From the NCBI GenBank assembly GCA_025463305.1, contig JAOBWK010000105.1, positions 62,001-126,000 on the forward strand: DNA of 64,000 bases, written 5' to 3'. This DNA comes from Ilumatobacteraceae bacterium. GTDB lineage: Bacteria; Actinomycetota; Acidimicrobiia; Acidimicrobiales; Ilumatobacteraceae. Shown piece after piece: positions 16,594-25,232 of this stretch. The notes under the pieces are model-generated. The model was not told where the DNA came from and ran no database searches. It was given only the letters and a program-made list of their open reading frames with translations. A program made the translations under genes and the position numbers. Position 1 is the stretch's first letter; each line of letters starts with the position of its first letter.

Positions 16594-17949
16594 GTGGCAT
16601 CCGGCGGAGTCGATGGCGAGCGAACCGTCGCGGCTGCAGCCGTCGATGACGCGCAGGATCCGCGCGATCGGCGCTTCCACCGGCTGGTGGGCGGCGCGAC
16701 TGCGGTCGGCGGGGTCTGGCGGATCATCGTCCTGATCTCGAAGTGGCACGTCCCGCTCAAGCTCAACGACTCGCTGTACTACAGCATCCAGGCGTACTAC
16801 AACGCCCGTGGGCACTGGTTCAAGGAGGCCGGCGGTGCGGCCTACCAGTACTGGGGCGTGAAACCGGGCGCCGAGCATCCGCCGCTGACCTCGATCGTGA
16901 TCGCGCCGGCGAGCCTGCTCGCCAACCCCGAGTTCTGGGAGCGAGCGACGATGACCGTGATCGGGATCGCGCTCATCCCGCTCATCGCGATGCTCGGTCG
17001 CCGCATCGGTGGCCGTCGGGTGGGCGTGCTCGCTGCGGTGATCGCCGCCGCGTACCCGAACATCTGGTTGAGCGATGCCTTGATCATGTCCGAGACGCTG
17101 CTGCTGTTCCTCGTCGTGGTCGTGCTGCTGCTCGCGCTGCGGCATCAGGAGCGGTTCACGATCGCCACTGCGTTGGTGCTCGGTGTGGCGATCGGTGTCG
17201 CCGGCCACGCGCGCAGCGAGGTGCTGTTCTTCGCGCCGCTCCTCGCGTTCGTCGGGTTCCGCAGCAACGACCTGTGGCGCTGGCTGCGCACCGGCGTGCT
17301 CGTGTTGGTGGCGACCGGCGTGACGATCCTGCCGTGGATCGTCTACAACACCAGCCGGTTCGACACGACGGTGCTGATGAGCACGAACGAAGGCACGACC
17401 TGGCTCGGTGCCAACTGCAACGACGCGTACTACGGCTCCGGGCTCGGCGGATGGTCGCTCGACTGCCTGGTCGAGGCGAACCCTCCGCCGAACGAGAGCA
17501 CTGCGGCGCGCAGCGTCCGCCGCCGCCACGAGGCGTTCAGCTACGCACGCGCCCACGAGTCGCGGCTGCCGGTGGTGCTCGGGGCGCGAGTGCTGCGCGC
17601 CGCCGATCTGTACGGGCTCGGCAACCTCGTCCACGGCGACGAGGGCGAGGAGCGCCCGGGATGGGGCATCTGGGCCGGCATCGTCTGCTGGTGGATCCTC
17701 GCGCCGATGGCGGCGATCGGCCTCTGGCGGATGCGCCGAGGTGTGCGCTGGGTGATGCTCGCCCCGGTGATCACCGTGGGCGTCGTGACCCTCGCGTTCT
17801 ACGGTGCGCACCGCCTCCGCGCCACGATGGAGCCCGTCGTCGTGATCGGCGCGGCGGTCTACCTGGCCAGCGAACCCTGGAAGCAGCGCGGGCGCACCGC
17901 GAGTCAACGCCCTGATGCACGTTCTGGGAGACCTGCGACGGCACCGTGA
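16594..17949 (+). CDS. GT-C-fold membrane glycosyltransferase (GT39/ArnT-like)
   Basis: 451 residues with 9-11 hydrophobic helices. The first extracytoplasmic loop has LNDSLYYSIQAYYNARGHWF with the acidic residue expected of GT-C enzymes that use polyprenyl-phosphate sugar donors, then GAEHPPLTSIV, the usual second loop motif (HPPL). The C-terminal part has a soluble loop with NDAYYGSGLGGW. It probably transfers a sugar from a lipid carrier to a cell-envelope acceptor on the outer face of the membrane. GTG 16594 sits just after a TAnnnT element. No other envelope polysaccharide gene adjoins, so donor and acceptor are unknown. Confidence 0.8.
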   Translation: MASGGVDGERTVAAAAVDDAQDPRDRRFHRLVGGATAVGGVWRIIVLISKWHVPLKLNDSLYYSIQAYYNARGHWFKEAGGAAYQYWGVKPGAEHPPLTSIVIAPASLLANPEFWERATMTVIGIALIPLIAMLGRRIGGRRVGVLAAVIAAAYPNIWLSDALIMSETLLLFLVVVVLLLALRHQERFTIATALVLGVAIGVAGHARSEVLFFAPLLAFVGFRSNDLWRWLRTGVLVLVATGVTILPWIVYNTSRFDTTVLMSTNEGTTWLGANCNDAYYGSGLGGWSLDCLVEANPPPNESTAARSVRRRHEAFSYARAHESRLPVVLGARVLRAADLYGLGNLVHGDEGEERPGWGIWAGIVCWWILAPMAAIGLWRMRRGVRWVMLAPVITVGVVTLAFYGAHRLRATMEPVVVIGAAVYLASEPWKQRGRTASQRPDARSGRPATAP

Positions 17950-17960
17950 CGATGCCGCCC

Positions 17961-17984
17961 TCCCACACCGCGCAGCGTGTGGGA
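17961..17984. terminator. Perfect 8-bp stem hairpin after the glycosyltransferase gene
   Basis: TCCCACAC-N8-GTGTGGGA starts eleven bases after the stop codon. It is followed at 17987-17997 by the palindrome GTTCA-G-TGAAC, which lies about 45 bases before the next gene and could be an operator. No T-run, so terminator activity is tentative. Confidence 0.4.
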
Positions 17985-18039
17985 ATGTTCAGTGAACTGG
18001 TCGGGTTTGCCACGGTCGGGACGAGAACCGAGGAGTCGC

Positions 18040-19215
18040 ATGACCGAACCACTGCACATCGGTGTCAGCATCGACGGCGCCGGCCAGCATCCGGGCGCCT
18101 GGCGTGAGCCCAGGGCGCACCCGGACCGGTTGTTCTCGGCGCAGCACTTCATCGAGCTCGCCCGGCTCGCCGAGCGTGGGTCGCTCGACTTCGTGACGCT
18201 CTCCGATTCGTTCCGTCTGCAATCGGACCGCGCCGACAACGTCCGCGGCCAGCTCGATGCGTTGTTGACGATGGCGAGGATCGCGCCCGCCACCCGGGCG
18301 ATCGGGCTGCTGCCCACCGTCACCACCACCCACACCGAGCCGTTCCACGTCGCCAAGAACCTCGCCACACTGGACTTCGTCAGCCTCGGCCGCGCCGGCT
18401 GGCTGGTCGACGTCTCGACCACCGAGGCCGAGGCGTTCCACTTCGGCCGGCGAACGGTGGCCGACGCCGACGAGCTGTACGCCGAGGCGTCGGAGGCGGT
18501 CGACGTGGTCGCCCAGCTGTGGGACAGCTGGGAGGACGACGCAGTCATCCGTGATGTCGCGACCGGTCGCTACGTCGATCGCTCGAAGCTGCACGTCACG
18601 AACTTCGAGGGCCGGTTCTTCAGCGTGCGCGGCCCGTCGATCACTCCCCGATCACCGCAGGGCCAGTCCGTCGTGGCCATCGAAGCCGTCGACGATCATG
18701 CCCTCGCCGTGGGCGTCGAGCGCGCCGACATCATCGTCGTCCGGGTCGCATCGATCGATGCCGCCACCTCGCTGCGTCGGCGCATCGTCGATGGCCTCGC
18801 CGCGAGCGGCCGGGACCCCGCAACGGTCACGGTCCTCGCGGTCGTCGACGTGCTGCTCGCCGACAGCGACGATGCGGCGCGCTCGCTGCTCCACCGGCTC
18901 GACGACAACGGTGGTCCACGTTCGGCGCCCGTCGGTCTCGATCACGTCGGCACGGCCTCGGCGCTGATCGAGCGGTTCGCTGCCTGGGCCGAAGCCGGTG
19001 CCGTCGACGGCTTCCTCGTCCGCCCGGCCACGTTGCCGGCGACGCTGCAGCGCTTCGTCGACGATGTCGTGCCGTCGCTGCAGCGCCGCGGCCTGTTCCG
19101 CGACGCCTACGCGGGTGCGACGTTCCGCGAACACCTCGGGCTCGACCGCCCGCCGAACCGATACGCGCTCGACCGCACCGACGCGGTCGCCGCAGGAAAC
19201 GGAGCCCCCGCATGA
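18040..19215 (+). CDS. Luciferase-like flavin-dependent monooxygenase A
   Basis: 391-residue TIM-barrel of the bacterial luciferase superfamily. HIGVSIDGAGQHPGAW at the N-terminus, LAERGSLDFVTLSDSF and the region PATRAIGLLPTVTTTHTEPFHVAKNLATLDFVSLGRAGW are typical of the NtaA/SnaA/DszA branch, which uses reduced FMN from a partner reductase. Members split C-S or C-N bonds in sulfonates, dibenzothiophene sulfone or chelators. AGGAG five bases upstream fixes ATG 18040. Its stop overlaps the start of a second monooxygenase (ATGA), so both are made together. The central part (about 225-290) is shorter and more diverged than in the partner, which may mean an altered role. Confidence 0.85.
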   Translation: MTEPLHIGVSIDGAGQHPGAWREPRAHPDRLFSAQHFIELARLAERGSLDFVTLSDSFRLQSDRADNVRGQLDALLTMARIAPATRAIGLLPTVTTTHTEPFHVAKNLATLDFVSLGRAGWLVDVSTTEAEAFHFGRRTVADADELYAEASEAVDVVAQLWDSWEDDAVIRDVATGRYVDRSKLHVTNFEGRFFSVRGPSITPRSPQGQSVVAIEAVDDHALAVGVERADIIVVRVASIDAATSLRRRIVDGLAASGRDPATVTVLAVVDVLLADSDDAARSLLHRLDDNGGPRSAPVGLDHVGTASALIERFAAWAEAGAVDGFLVRPATLPATLQRFVDDVVPSLQRRGLFRDAYAGATFREHLGLDRPPNRYALDRTDAVAAGNGAPA

Positions 19216-20594
19216 GCACCGACACCGGCAAGCCGATCAAGCAGGTGCACCTCGCCGCGCACTTCCCCGGCGTGAACAACACGACGGTGTGGAGCGATCC
19301 GGCGTCGGGCAGCCAGACCGACTTCGCGTCGTTCGTCCACCTCGCCCAGGTTGCCGAGCACGGCAAGTTCGACTTCTTCTTCCTCGCCGAAGGACTGCGC
19401 CTGCGCGAGCACCGCGGCCAGATCTTCGACCTCGACGTCGTCGGCCGCCCCGACTCGCTGACCGTGCTGGCCGCGCTCGCGGCGGTGACTGACAGGATCG
19501 GCCTCGCGGCCACGCTGAACACCACGTTCAACGAGCCGTACGAGCTGGCCCGCCAGTTCGCGACGCTCGATCACCTCAGCAACGGGCGTGCGGCCTGGAA
19601 CGCCGTCACGTCGCCCGACGCGTTCACCGGGGAGAACTTCCGCCGTGGCGGCTTCCTCGATCGCTCGCTGCGCTACGACCGGGCGGGCGAGTTCATCAAC
19701 GCGGCGAGAGCGCTGTGGGACAGCTGGGCCGACGACGCCGTGGTCGCCGACGCCGAGGGCGGTGTGTTCGTGGCCGACGAGTCGATCGCCACGTTCCACC
19801 ACGGTGGTGGCGAGTTCTCGATCAGCGGCGAGTTCAACGTGCCGCGCAGCCCGCAGGGGTACCCGGTGCAGATCCAGGCCGGCGACAGCGATGGCGGTCG
19901 CGAGCTGGCTGCCGAGCAGGCCGACGTGATCTTCAGCCGCCACTCGGGCTACGAGGACGGCAAGGCGTTCTTCGCCGACGTGAAGCGCCGTCTGCCCACG
20001 TACGGCCGAACGGTCGACGATCTGAAGATCATCCCCGCAGCGGTGGCGTTCCTCGGCGACGACGCCGATGACGCGCGAGAGAAGGCGGCGCACATTCGTC
20101 GCCAGCAGGTGAGCCCGCAGGGCGCGATCGCGTTCCTCGAGCAGGTGTGGGGCCGCGACCTGTCGGCATACGACCCGGACGGCCCGCTGCCCGACATCGA
20201 TCCCGACGTGGACGCAGAGATCACGCGCGGCCGGGTGCGGCACGAGAAGGATCCGCTGTCCGTCGCCGAGCAGTGGCGGCGCCTGGCCGCCGAGAAGCAC
20301 CTCAGCATCCGCGAGCTGATCATCGAGGTCACGACCCGCTCGGCGTTCGTCGGATCGGCCAAGGAGGTCGCCCGGTTGATCAACCAGTACGTCCAGGACG
20401 ACGCCGCCGACGGCTACATCCTCGTGCCGCACATCACCCCGCACGGGCTCGACGAGTTCGTCGACACGGTGGTGCCGGAGCTGCAGGACATGGGCGTGTT
20501 CCGCACCGACTACGAGGGCGAGACGCTGCGCGATCACCTCGGTCTGAGCCGTCCACGGTCTCGCGTCTCAACTCGCGATTGGTCGTTAGCGTGA
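19212..20594 (+). CDS. Luciferase-like flavin-dependent monooxygenase B (NtaA/DmoA type)
   Basis: 460 residues. IKQVHLAAHFPGVNNTTVW, AEHGKFDFFFLAEGLRLREH, LAATLNTTFNEPYELARQFATLDHLSNGRAAWNAVTS and NVPRSPQGYPVQIQAGDS are textbook NtaA/SnaA/DszA/DmoA-family segments. It needs reduced FMN and O2 and oxidises a small sulfur- or nitrogen-containing compound; dimethylsulfide-type (DmoA) or aminopolycarboxylate-type chemistry are both possible. Start ATG overlaps gene A and its stop overlaps a possible GTG (20591) of the downstream DsbA-fold protein. No flavin reductase lies beside it; it may come from elsewhere in the genome. Confidence 0.88.
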   Translation: MSTDTGKPIKQVHLAAHFPGVNNTTVWSDPASGSQTDFASFVHLAQVAEHGKFDFFFLAEGLRLREHRGQIFDLDVVGRPDSLTVLAALAAVTDRIGLAATLNTTFNEPYELARQFATLDHLSNGRAAWNAVTSPDAFTGENFRRGGFLDRSLRYDRAGEFINAARALWDSWADDAVVADAEGGVFVADESIATFHHGGGEFSISGEFNVPRSPQGYPVQIQAGDSDGGRELAAEQADVIFSRHSGYEDGKAFFADVKRRLPTYGRTVDDLKIIPAAVAFLGDDADDAREKAAHIRRQQVSPQGAIAFLEQVWGRDLSAYDPDGPLPDIDPDVDAEITRGRVRHEKDPLSVAEQWRRLAAEKHLSIRELIIEVTTRSAFVGSAKEVARLINQYVQDDAADGYILVPHITPHGLDEFVDTVVPELQDMGVFRTDYEGETLRDHLGLSRPRSRVSTRDWSLA

Positions 20595-20599
20595 CCGCG

Positions 20600-21217
20600 A
20601 TGAGCACACGAGTGAGGTTCTGGGTCGATCCCATCTGTCCCTGGTGTTGGGTCACGTCGCAGTGGATCCGCAGCATCGCCGCCGAGCGCGATCTCGAGAT
20701 CGTCTGGGAGCCGATCAGCCTGCTGATCAAGAACGAGCCGCCGGCCGACCACGCGTTCTACGAGCCACTGGTGTGGACGTACGGGTTGCTGCGGGTGATG
20801 GAGTCCGTGCGCGCCACCGAGGGCGAGGCCGCGGTCGGATCGCTGTACGTCGAGTACGGGCGGCGCATCCACCACGACGGCGAGCGGCAGTGGGATGTCG
20901 CGTTGGCGCTCGAGGCCATCGGCCTCGATCCCAAGCACGCCGAGGCCGCCACCGACGAGCAGTGGGACGCCTCGCTGCGCGAGCGGATGGCCGAGGGCCT
21001 CGCGCTCGTCGGCACCGACGTGGGCACGCCGATCATCGCGTTCACTGCGGCCGATGGCCGCGAGGTGGCCACGTTCGGTCCCGTCATCACCAAGGTCCCG
21101 GCGCCCGACAAGTCGCTCGCCCTGTGGGATGCGTTCGTGACGCTCACCGAGCTCGAGGAGTTCTGGGAGCTGAAGCGCACCCGCACCAAGGGCCCCGAGT
21201 TCGGCGAGCGGCCGTAG
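20600..21217 (+). CDS. DsbA-fold mycothiol-dependent nitroreductase/isomerase (Rv2466c-like)
   Basis: 205 residues, thioredoxin-like DsbA fold with an active site CPWC in FWVDPICPWCWVTSQW near the N-terminus and GTPIIAF (cis-Pro region) near 142. It closely resembles mycobacterial Rv2466c, a mycothiol-dependent reductase, and the HCCA-isomerase-like group. ATG 20600 is preferred, although GTG 20591 overlaps the upstream stop. It is the third gene of the flavin monooxygenase operon and may repair or reduce its products or protect against electrophiles. A paralog with CPFC lies at 61152-61772, about half identical by eye. Confidence 0.82.
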   Translation: MSTRVRFWVDPICPWCWVTSQWIRSIAAERDLEIVWEPISLLIKNEPPADHAFYEPLVWTYGLLRVMESVRATEGEAAVGSLYVEYGRRIHHDGERQWDVALALEAIGLDPKHAEAATDEQWDASLRERMAEGLALVGTDVGTPIIAFTAADGREVATFGPVITKVPAPDKSLALWDAFVTLTELEEFWELKRTRTKGPEFGERP

Positions 21218-21227
21218 CGCTCGACGC

Positions 21228-23414
21228 TCACCTCTCGAGGTCGGGTCGCCCGATCTGGTCGAAGATCAGGTTCGCGTAGAACTGGGCCATCGTCCCGCCG
21301 CACGCGATGTGGGTGCCGTCGGAGCAGATCGTGATCGACATCGACTGGGTCTGCCAGTCGAGGACCTGCACGTTCGGGTAGGACTGCGGCAGCGCGCGGA
21401 TGAGCGCGTTGTTCGCGTCCTGCCACGGCTTGGGGACGCGCACGGTGAGGAACACCACCGTCGGGGTCAGGTTCGGCGGGAGCTGAGCCATGATCCGCTG
21501 GAGGTCCTTCGAGCTGATCGAACCGTTCGTGCCGGTCTGGATCACGATCGTCTGGCCGATCTGGTTGTTGGCCCGGAGCGACTCGACGAGATCGGCCATC
21601 TGGCTGCCCTGGCGACCCACCACCGCGTCGACGTAGAAGCCACCCGCCTGGAGGTTGGGCAGCGCACCGAGCATCACCGATTCGCCGAGTGCGATCGGCT
21701 GGATCGTCGACGCCGCTGGCGGCGCGGTCGTGGGTGCCGCGGTGGCCGGCGGGGCCGTCGTCGGCGTCGTGTCGATCGGTGGGGCCGGCACCGTGGTCGC
21801 GGTCGGGTCCGGCACGGCGGTGGCCGCCGGGTCGACCGCCGGTGCCACGGTGGTCGCCGTCGGATCGGTGGGGATCGTGGTCGGGGTGGTGTCCGACGGA
21901 TCGTGGCCGGCGGCACCGGGTGCATCGGACGAGATCGTGGTCGGCGTGCCAGGAGCGGTGGATTCGGTGACCGGGACCGTGACGGGCACGGCCACCGGGC
22001 CAGGGTGCCCGGCGTTGGCCGCTTCGGCCGCAGCGCCGGCCTCGACGCTGCACTCGACATCGCCGACGCACACGTTCTTGGCGACCGCGATGCTCACGCC
22101 GGCGAACCCGACGAGCATCGACGTGATCGCGACGAGGCCCACCAGGCGCCGCTTGTGGCGATCGGCGTCGGCGCTGCGGTGCTCACTGCGGATCCAGGCG
22201 CGGAGCTTGCCGGTGCGGATGGGCGTCTCGACCAGCCGGTAGCTGAGCTCGGTGACCGGCACCGTGATGACCATCGCGAGGATGAACTGGCGAAGGGTGA
22301 GCGGCACGCCGGCGAACTTGCGGATGATCTGGTAGATGGGCCAGTGGTAGAGGTACAGGCCGTAGCTCCGGGTGCCGATCCACGTCAGCACCGGGTTGCC
22401 GAGCACCCGCCCAGCCGTGGCCCGGCGGTGCACGACCGCGGCGATGATGGCGAGGGTCGCGAGACCGGTCAGGAAGAACCCGCCGCGGAACAGCCACGGG
22501 TCGTAGTGGCTGCCGAACGAGCTGCCCGTGCTGGACAGCTGCAGCTTCAGCGTGAACAGCACGAGGACGGCCAGGCCGATCACGGCGAACACGTCGAGCA
22601 GGTGGCCCTTGTTGCGCATCGGCCCGCGGAGCAGCGCGAGCGGACGCCACACCATTGCGAACGCCGCGCCCAGGAGCAGGCCGCCGGCGCGGGTGACGGT
22701 GCTCAGGTACAGCGCGTCGTTGACGTTGATGCAGTGGCCGAGGATGGTGGCGTAGCCGTTGGTCGAGCTGCCGACACCGCACGCATCGGCCACATCGCCG
22801 CCGACGTAGAGCACACCGACGGCGACAGCGATCGCCGCGCTGGCGGCGAACAGCCACAGCGCGACTCGGGGCAGGCGAGCGCGTCCCTTGCGCAGGATGA
22901 AGACCATCACGATCGGCCAGATCAGGTAGAAGTGCTCCTCCACGGCCAGCGACCACAGGTGGCGGAGCGGCGCGAACGCCTCCGTCGCGGTGTAGCTCTG
23001 GCCGACCACGATCTGGTACCAGTTGCTGCCGTAGACGAGGCCGCCGATGAAGTCGCCGCGCGTGCGCCCAGCCGGGCGGCGGTACCAGACGGTGACGTAG
23101 ACGGCGAGCAGCGCCAGCATCACGAACAGCGCCGGGAGGAGGCGACGGAAGCGGCGCTTCCAGAACTGCACCAGGTTGATCCGGTCGCTGCGCTCGTGCT
23201 CGGCGATCAGCAGCAGCGTGATCAGGTAGCCGCTGATCACGAAGAACACCTCGACCCCGAGGAAGCCGCCGCTCAACCACTCGTGATCGGCGTGGTAGAT
23301 CATCACCGCCATCACGGCGAGCGCGCGCAGACCATCCAGCCCGGGCATGTACCGGGTCTGGCTGATGTACGAGTACGGGCTTGCCGGCCGCTGCGGAGGG
23401 GGCCACGAGGACAT
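21228..23414 (-). CDS. Acyltransferase-3 (OafA-type) with C-terminal SGNH-like domain
   Basis: 728 residues from ATG 23414. About residues 20-400 form a 10-helix acyltransferase-3 domain, seen in YMPGLDGLRALAVMAVMIYH, GGFLGVEVFFVISGYLIT and HLWSLAVEEHFYLIWP. A Thr/Pro/Ala-rich linker (about 455-560) leads to a soluble domain with an ALGESVMLG block and a closing SDGTHIACGGTMAQFYAN, matching block I and block V of SGNH hydrolases, although the nucleophile Ser sits in GES rather than GDS. Such fusions O-acetylate cell-envelope sugars outside the membrane. It diverges from the IclR regulator across 98 bases. A longer start at 23495 would run over that promoter region. Confidence 0.87.
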   Translation of the reverse strand: MSSWPPPQRPASPYSYISQTRYMPGLDGLRALAVMAVMIYHADHEWLSGGFLGVEVFFVISGYLITLLLIAEHERSDRINLVQFWKRRFRRLLPALFVMLALLAVYVTVWYRRPAGRTRGDFIGGLVYGSNWYQIVVGQSYTATEAFAPLRHLWSLAVEEHFYLIWPIVMVFILRKGRARLPRVALWLFAASAAIAVAVGVLYVGGDVADACGVGSSTNGYATILGHCINVNDALYLSTVTRAGGLLLGAAFAMVWRPLALLRGPMRNKGHLLDVFAVIGLAVLVLFTLKLQLSSTGSSFGSHYDPWLFRGGFFLTGLATLAIIAAVVHRRATAGRVLGNPVLTWIGTRSYGLYLYHWPIYQIIRKFAGVPLTLRQFILAMVITVPVTELSYRLVETPIRTGKLRAWIRSEHRSADADRHKRRLVGLVAITSMLVGFAGVSIAVAKNVCVGDVECSVEAGAAAEAANAGHPGPVAVPVTVPVTESTAPGTPTTISSDAPGAAGHDPSDTTPTTIPTDPTATTVAPAVDPAATAVPDPTATTVPAPPIDTTPTTAPPATAAPTTAPPAASTIQPIALGESVMLGALPNLQAGGFYVDAVVGRQGSQMADLVESLRANNQIGQTIVIQTGTNGSISSKDLQRIMAQLPPNLTPTVVFLTVRVPKPWQDANNALIRALPQSYPNVQVLDWQTQSMSITICSDGTHIACGGTMAQFYANLIFDQIGRPDLER

Positions 23415-23512
23415 TTCCGTCCAGTATCGCCTGCCGACGTCGCCGGATCGGGTCACACGGCGGGGGCGCCGATCGCTCCGGGTCGACATCCGCACTGTGG
23501 AAGAATCACCGT

Positions 23513-24301
23513 GTGCCGACCGAGGCGAGTGAGGCGACCAACGAACACCGGACCGGCGCGCAGAGCATCGAGCGCGCGATCTCGGTCATGCAGTGCTTCC
23601 GCAGCGATCCCGGCGACCTCGGCATCACCGAGATCGCCCGCTCCACCGGGCTCAACCTCAGCACCGCGCACCGCATCGTGCGCGCCCTGTGCGCCGCCCA
23701 GTTCATGGAGCAGGACCAGGACAGCGAGCGCTACCGGCTCGGTCCGGCGCTGCTCGTGCTCGGTCAACGAGCGCTCGAGCACTCCGGGTTCAGCTCGGCC
23801 CTGCCGATCCTCGAACGCCTGGCCGAGACCACCGGCGAGTCCACCAGCCTCGGCATCCGCCGCGGCAACGAGGTCATCGTCGTGCTCGCCGCAGCGTCGC
23901 GCCAGCGCCTCCGGTTCGACCACGCGGCCGGTGCGGGCATCGGGCTGCACGCCTCCGGGATGGGCAAGGTGCTGCTCGCCTTCTCGGGCGAGTCGGCGCG
24001 CACGGTGGTCGACGAGCTGCCCTCGCTCGACCAGTACACGCCGTCCACCGTCACCTCCCGGCCGGCGCTCGTGGCCGAGCTCGAGGGCATCCGCACGATC
24101 GGCTACGCGACCAACCGCGAGGAGCGCTACACGGGCGTGTTCGGCGTCGCGGCGCCGGTGCTCGACCGTCGCGGTCGCGCTCGCGCCGCCGTCGGTGTGC
24201 AGGGCCCGACGGTGCGCCTCACCGGTACGTCGTTCGACGAGCTGGCCACGCTGGTGCGCGAAGCCGCCGACGAGATCGCGCGCACCGTCGAGCCGGGCTG
24301 A
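23513..24301 (+). CDS. IclR-family transcriptional regulator
   Basis: 262 residues. Winged helix at about 15-75 (SIERAISVMQCFRSDPGDLGITEIARSTGLNLSTAHRIVRAL) and the effector domain from 90 with HASGMGKVLLAF and GYATNREERYTGVFGVAAPV, the IclR signature region. It binds an unknown small acid or phenolic effector. GTG 23513 gives an N-terminus of normal length; AAGAAT ends six bases upstream and may be the -10. It is divergent from the acyltransferase gene and convergent with the EthD operon, so its targets are not obvious. Confidence 0.88.
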   Translation: MPTEASEATNEHRTGAQSIERAISVMQCFRSDPGDLGITEIARSTGLNLSTAHRIVRALCAAQFMEQDQDSERYRLGPALLVLGQRALEHSGFSSALPILERLAETTGESTSLGIRRGNEVIVVLAAASRQRLRFDHAAGAGIGLHASGMGKVLLAFSGESARTVVDELPSLDQYTPSTVTSRPALVAELEGIRTIGYATNREERYTGVFGVAAPVLDRRGRARAAVGVQGPTVRLTGTSFDELATLVREAADEIARTVEPG

Positions 24302-24345
24302 CCGGGCCTGCTCCGAACCCGGCGCGTCGGACCGAGCGAGGCTCG

Positions 24346-24672
24346 TCAGTCGACGATCGACCGCTCGTCGACGAACAGGCGGACCCGGCTGCGGACGTGG
24401 GCCATCGAGTCGGCGGCCACCCGCTGGCCGAGCTCGGTGGCGTACGCGGCGTCGAACGCGGCGCGGTCGTCGAACCACAGCTCGGACACGCCGTCGATCG
24501 CGTCCGCCGCGGCGGCAGCTGCCTCGTCGGCGTGGTCGACGACGTTGAACACGGCCCGGCGGGCGCCGGGCAGTTGGGCGGCCAGGGGTGCGTGCTCGTC
24601 GAGCCACCACGTCCGGAACTGCTCGACGGACATGTCGTCGCGACGGCTGAGGAGGATCATCGCCTTGAGCAT
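24346..24672 (-). CDS. EthD-domain protein
   Basis: 108 residues, dimeric alpha/beta-barrel fold. AMILLSRRDDMSVEQFRTWWLDEHAPLAAQLPGARRAVFNVV is the EthD signature with the catalytic-type His in DEHAP. EthD proteins accompany oxidative catabolism (ether degradation) and related ones are polyketide-type decarboxylases or cyclases. Its ATG overlaps the stop of the DUF1185 gene (ATGA), making it the last gene of a four-gene operon with an SRPBCC protein and a GNAT/acyl-CoA synthetase fusion. Confidence 0.85.
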   Translation of the reverse strand: MLKAMILLSRRDDMSVEQFRTWWLDEHAPLAAQLPGARRAVFNVVDHADEAAAAAADAIDGVSELWFDDRAAFDAAYATELGQRVAADSMAHVRSRVRLFVDERSIVD

Positions 24673-25232
24673 CAGGGCTTGCCGATCCGGCTGAGCGGCC
24701 GGCCGCCGACGCCGAGCGCGAGGACGACGAGGATCTCGTCAGGGCGCGGTGCGTCGTCGATGCTGAACGCGATCGCGTCCATGTCGTCGAAGACCCAGAT
24801 GTCGGAGCAGTTCGTGAGCGGGGCGACGATGCGCGTCCCCGGCCCACCGAGCAGCTTCGTGGAGGGGATGATCGCCGGGCCGCGCCCCAGCGCAGCCCGG
24901 ATCGGTGCGCCAAACTTGGGATGGATCAGCGCCGCGGCGTGCTCGAGCTCGCCGTTCGTTCCGACCACGGCGGCCTTGCCGTACGCGCTCACGTCCTCGA
25001 CGGGCGCACCGAGCACGGCGAGCGCCTCGGTGATCAACGCCTCCCCGAGCGCCGCGCCGAGGTCGACCAGTGGGCCGACGTCGTCGATGTACGAGCCGGC
25101 GTACGGGTTGTGCATGACGATGCCGGTGGCGACCTTGCGGTGCAGCCCCACGACGGGGCGGCCGATCTCCGTGCGGGTGGTCTCGACCACCGACACCACT
25201 TTGCGTATCTCCAGGTTCACGGCGTCGATCAT
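24672..25232 (-). CDS. DUF1185 'amino acid synthesis' family protein
   Basis: 186 residues. RKVVSVVETTRTEIGRPVVGLHRKVATGIVMHNPYAGSYIDDV and GAALGEALITEALAVLG and GKAAVVGTNGELEHAAALIHPKFGAPIR match the conserved blocks of DUF1185, a family of unknown function. Start ATG 25232 overlaps the stop of the synthetase fusion (ATGA) and its own stop overlaps the EthD start, so expression is translationally linked on both sides. The conserved His/Asn/Asp residues suggest an enzyme, but no reaction is established. Confidence 0.82.
   Translation of the reverse strand: MIDAVNLEIRKVVSVVETTRTEIGRPVVGLHRKVATGIVMHNPYAGSYIDDVGPLVDLGAALGEALITEALAVLGAPVEDVSAYGKAAVVGTNGELEHAAALIHPKFGAPIRAALGRGPAIIPSTKLLGGPGTRIVAPLTNCSDIWVFDDMDAIAFSIDDAPRPDEILVVLALGVGGRPLSRIGKP

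Noticed and set aside
17987..17997. GTTCAGTGAAC as an SOS (LexA) box
   Set aside because: The actinobacterial LexA box has GAAC then GTTC with a 4-base spacer; here the order is reversed and the spacer is 3.
21309..24548. A 1079-codon open frame on the plus strand
   Set aside because: It is antisense to the acyltransferase gene and out of frame with the IclR gene; the composition is typical of high-GC shadow frames.
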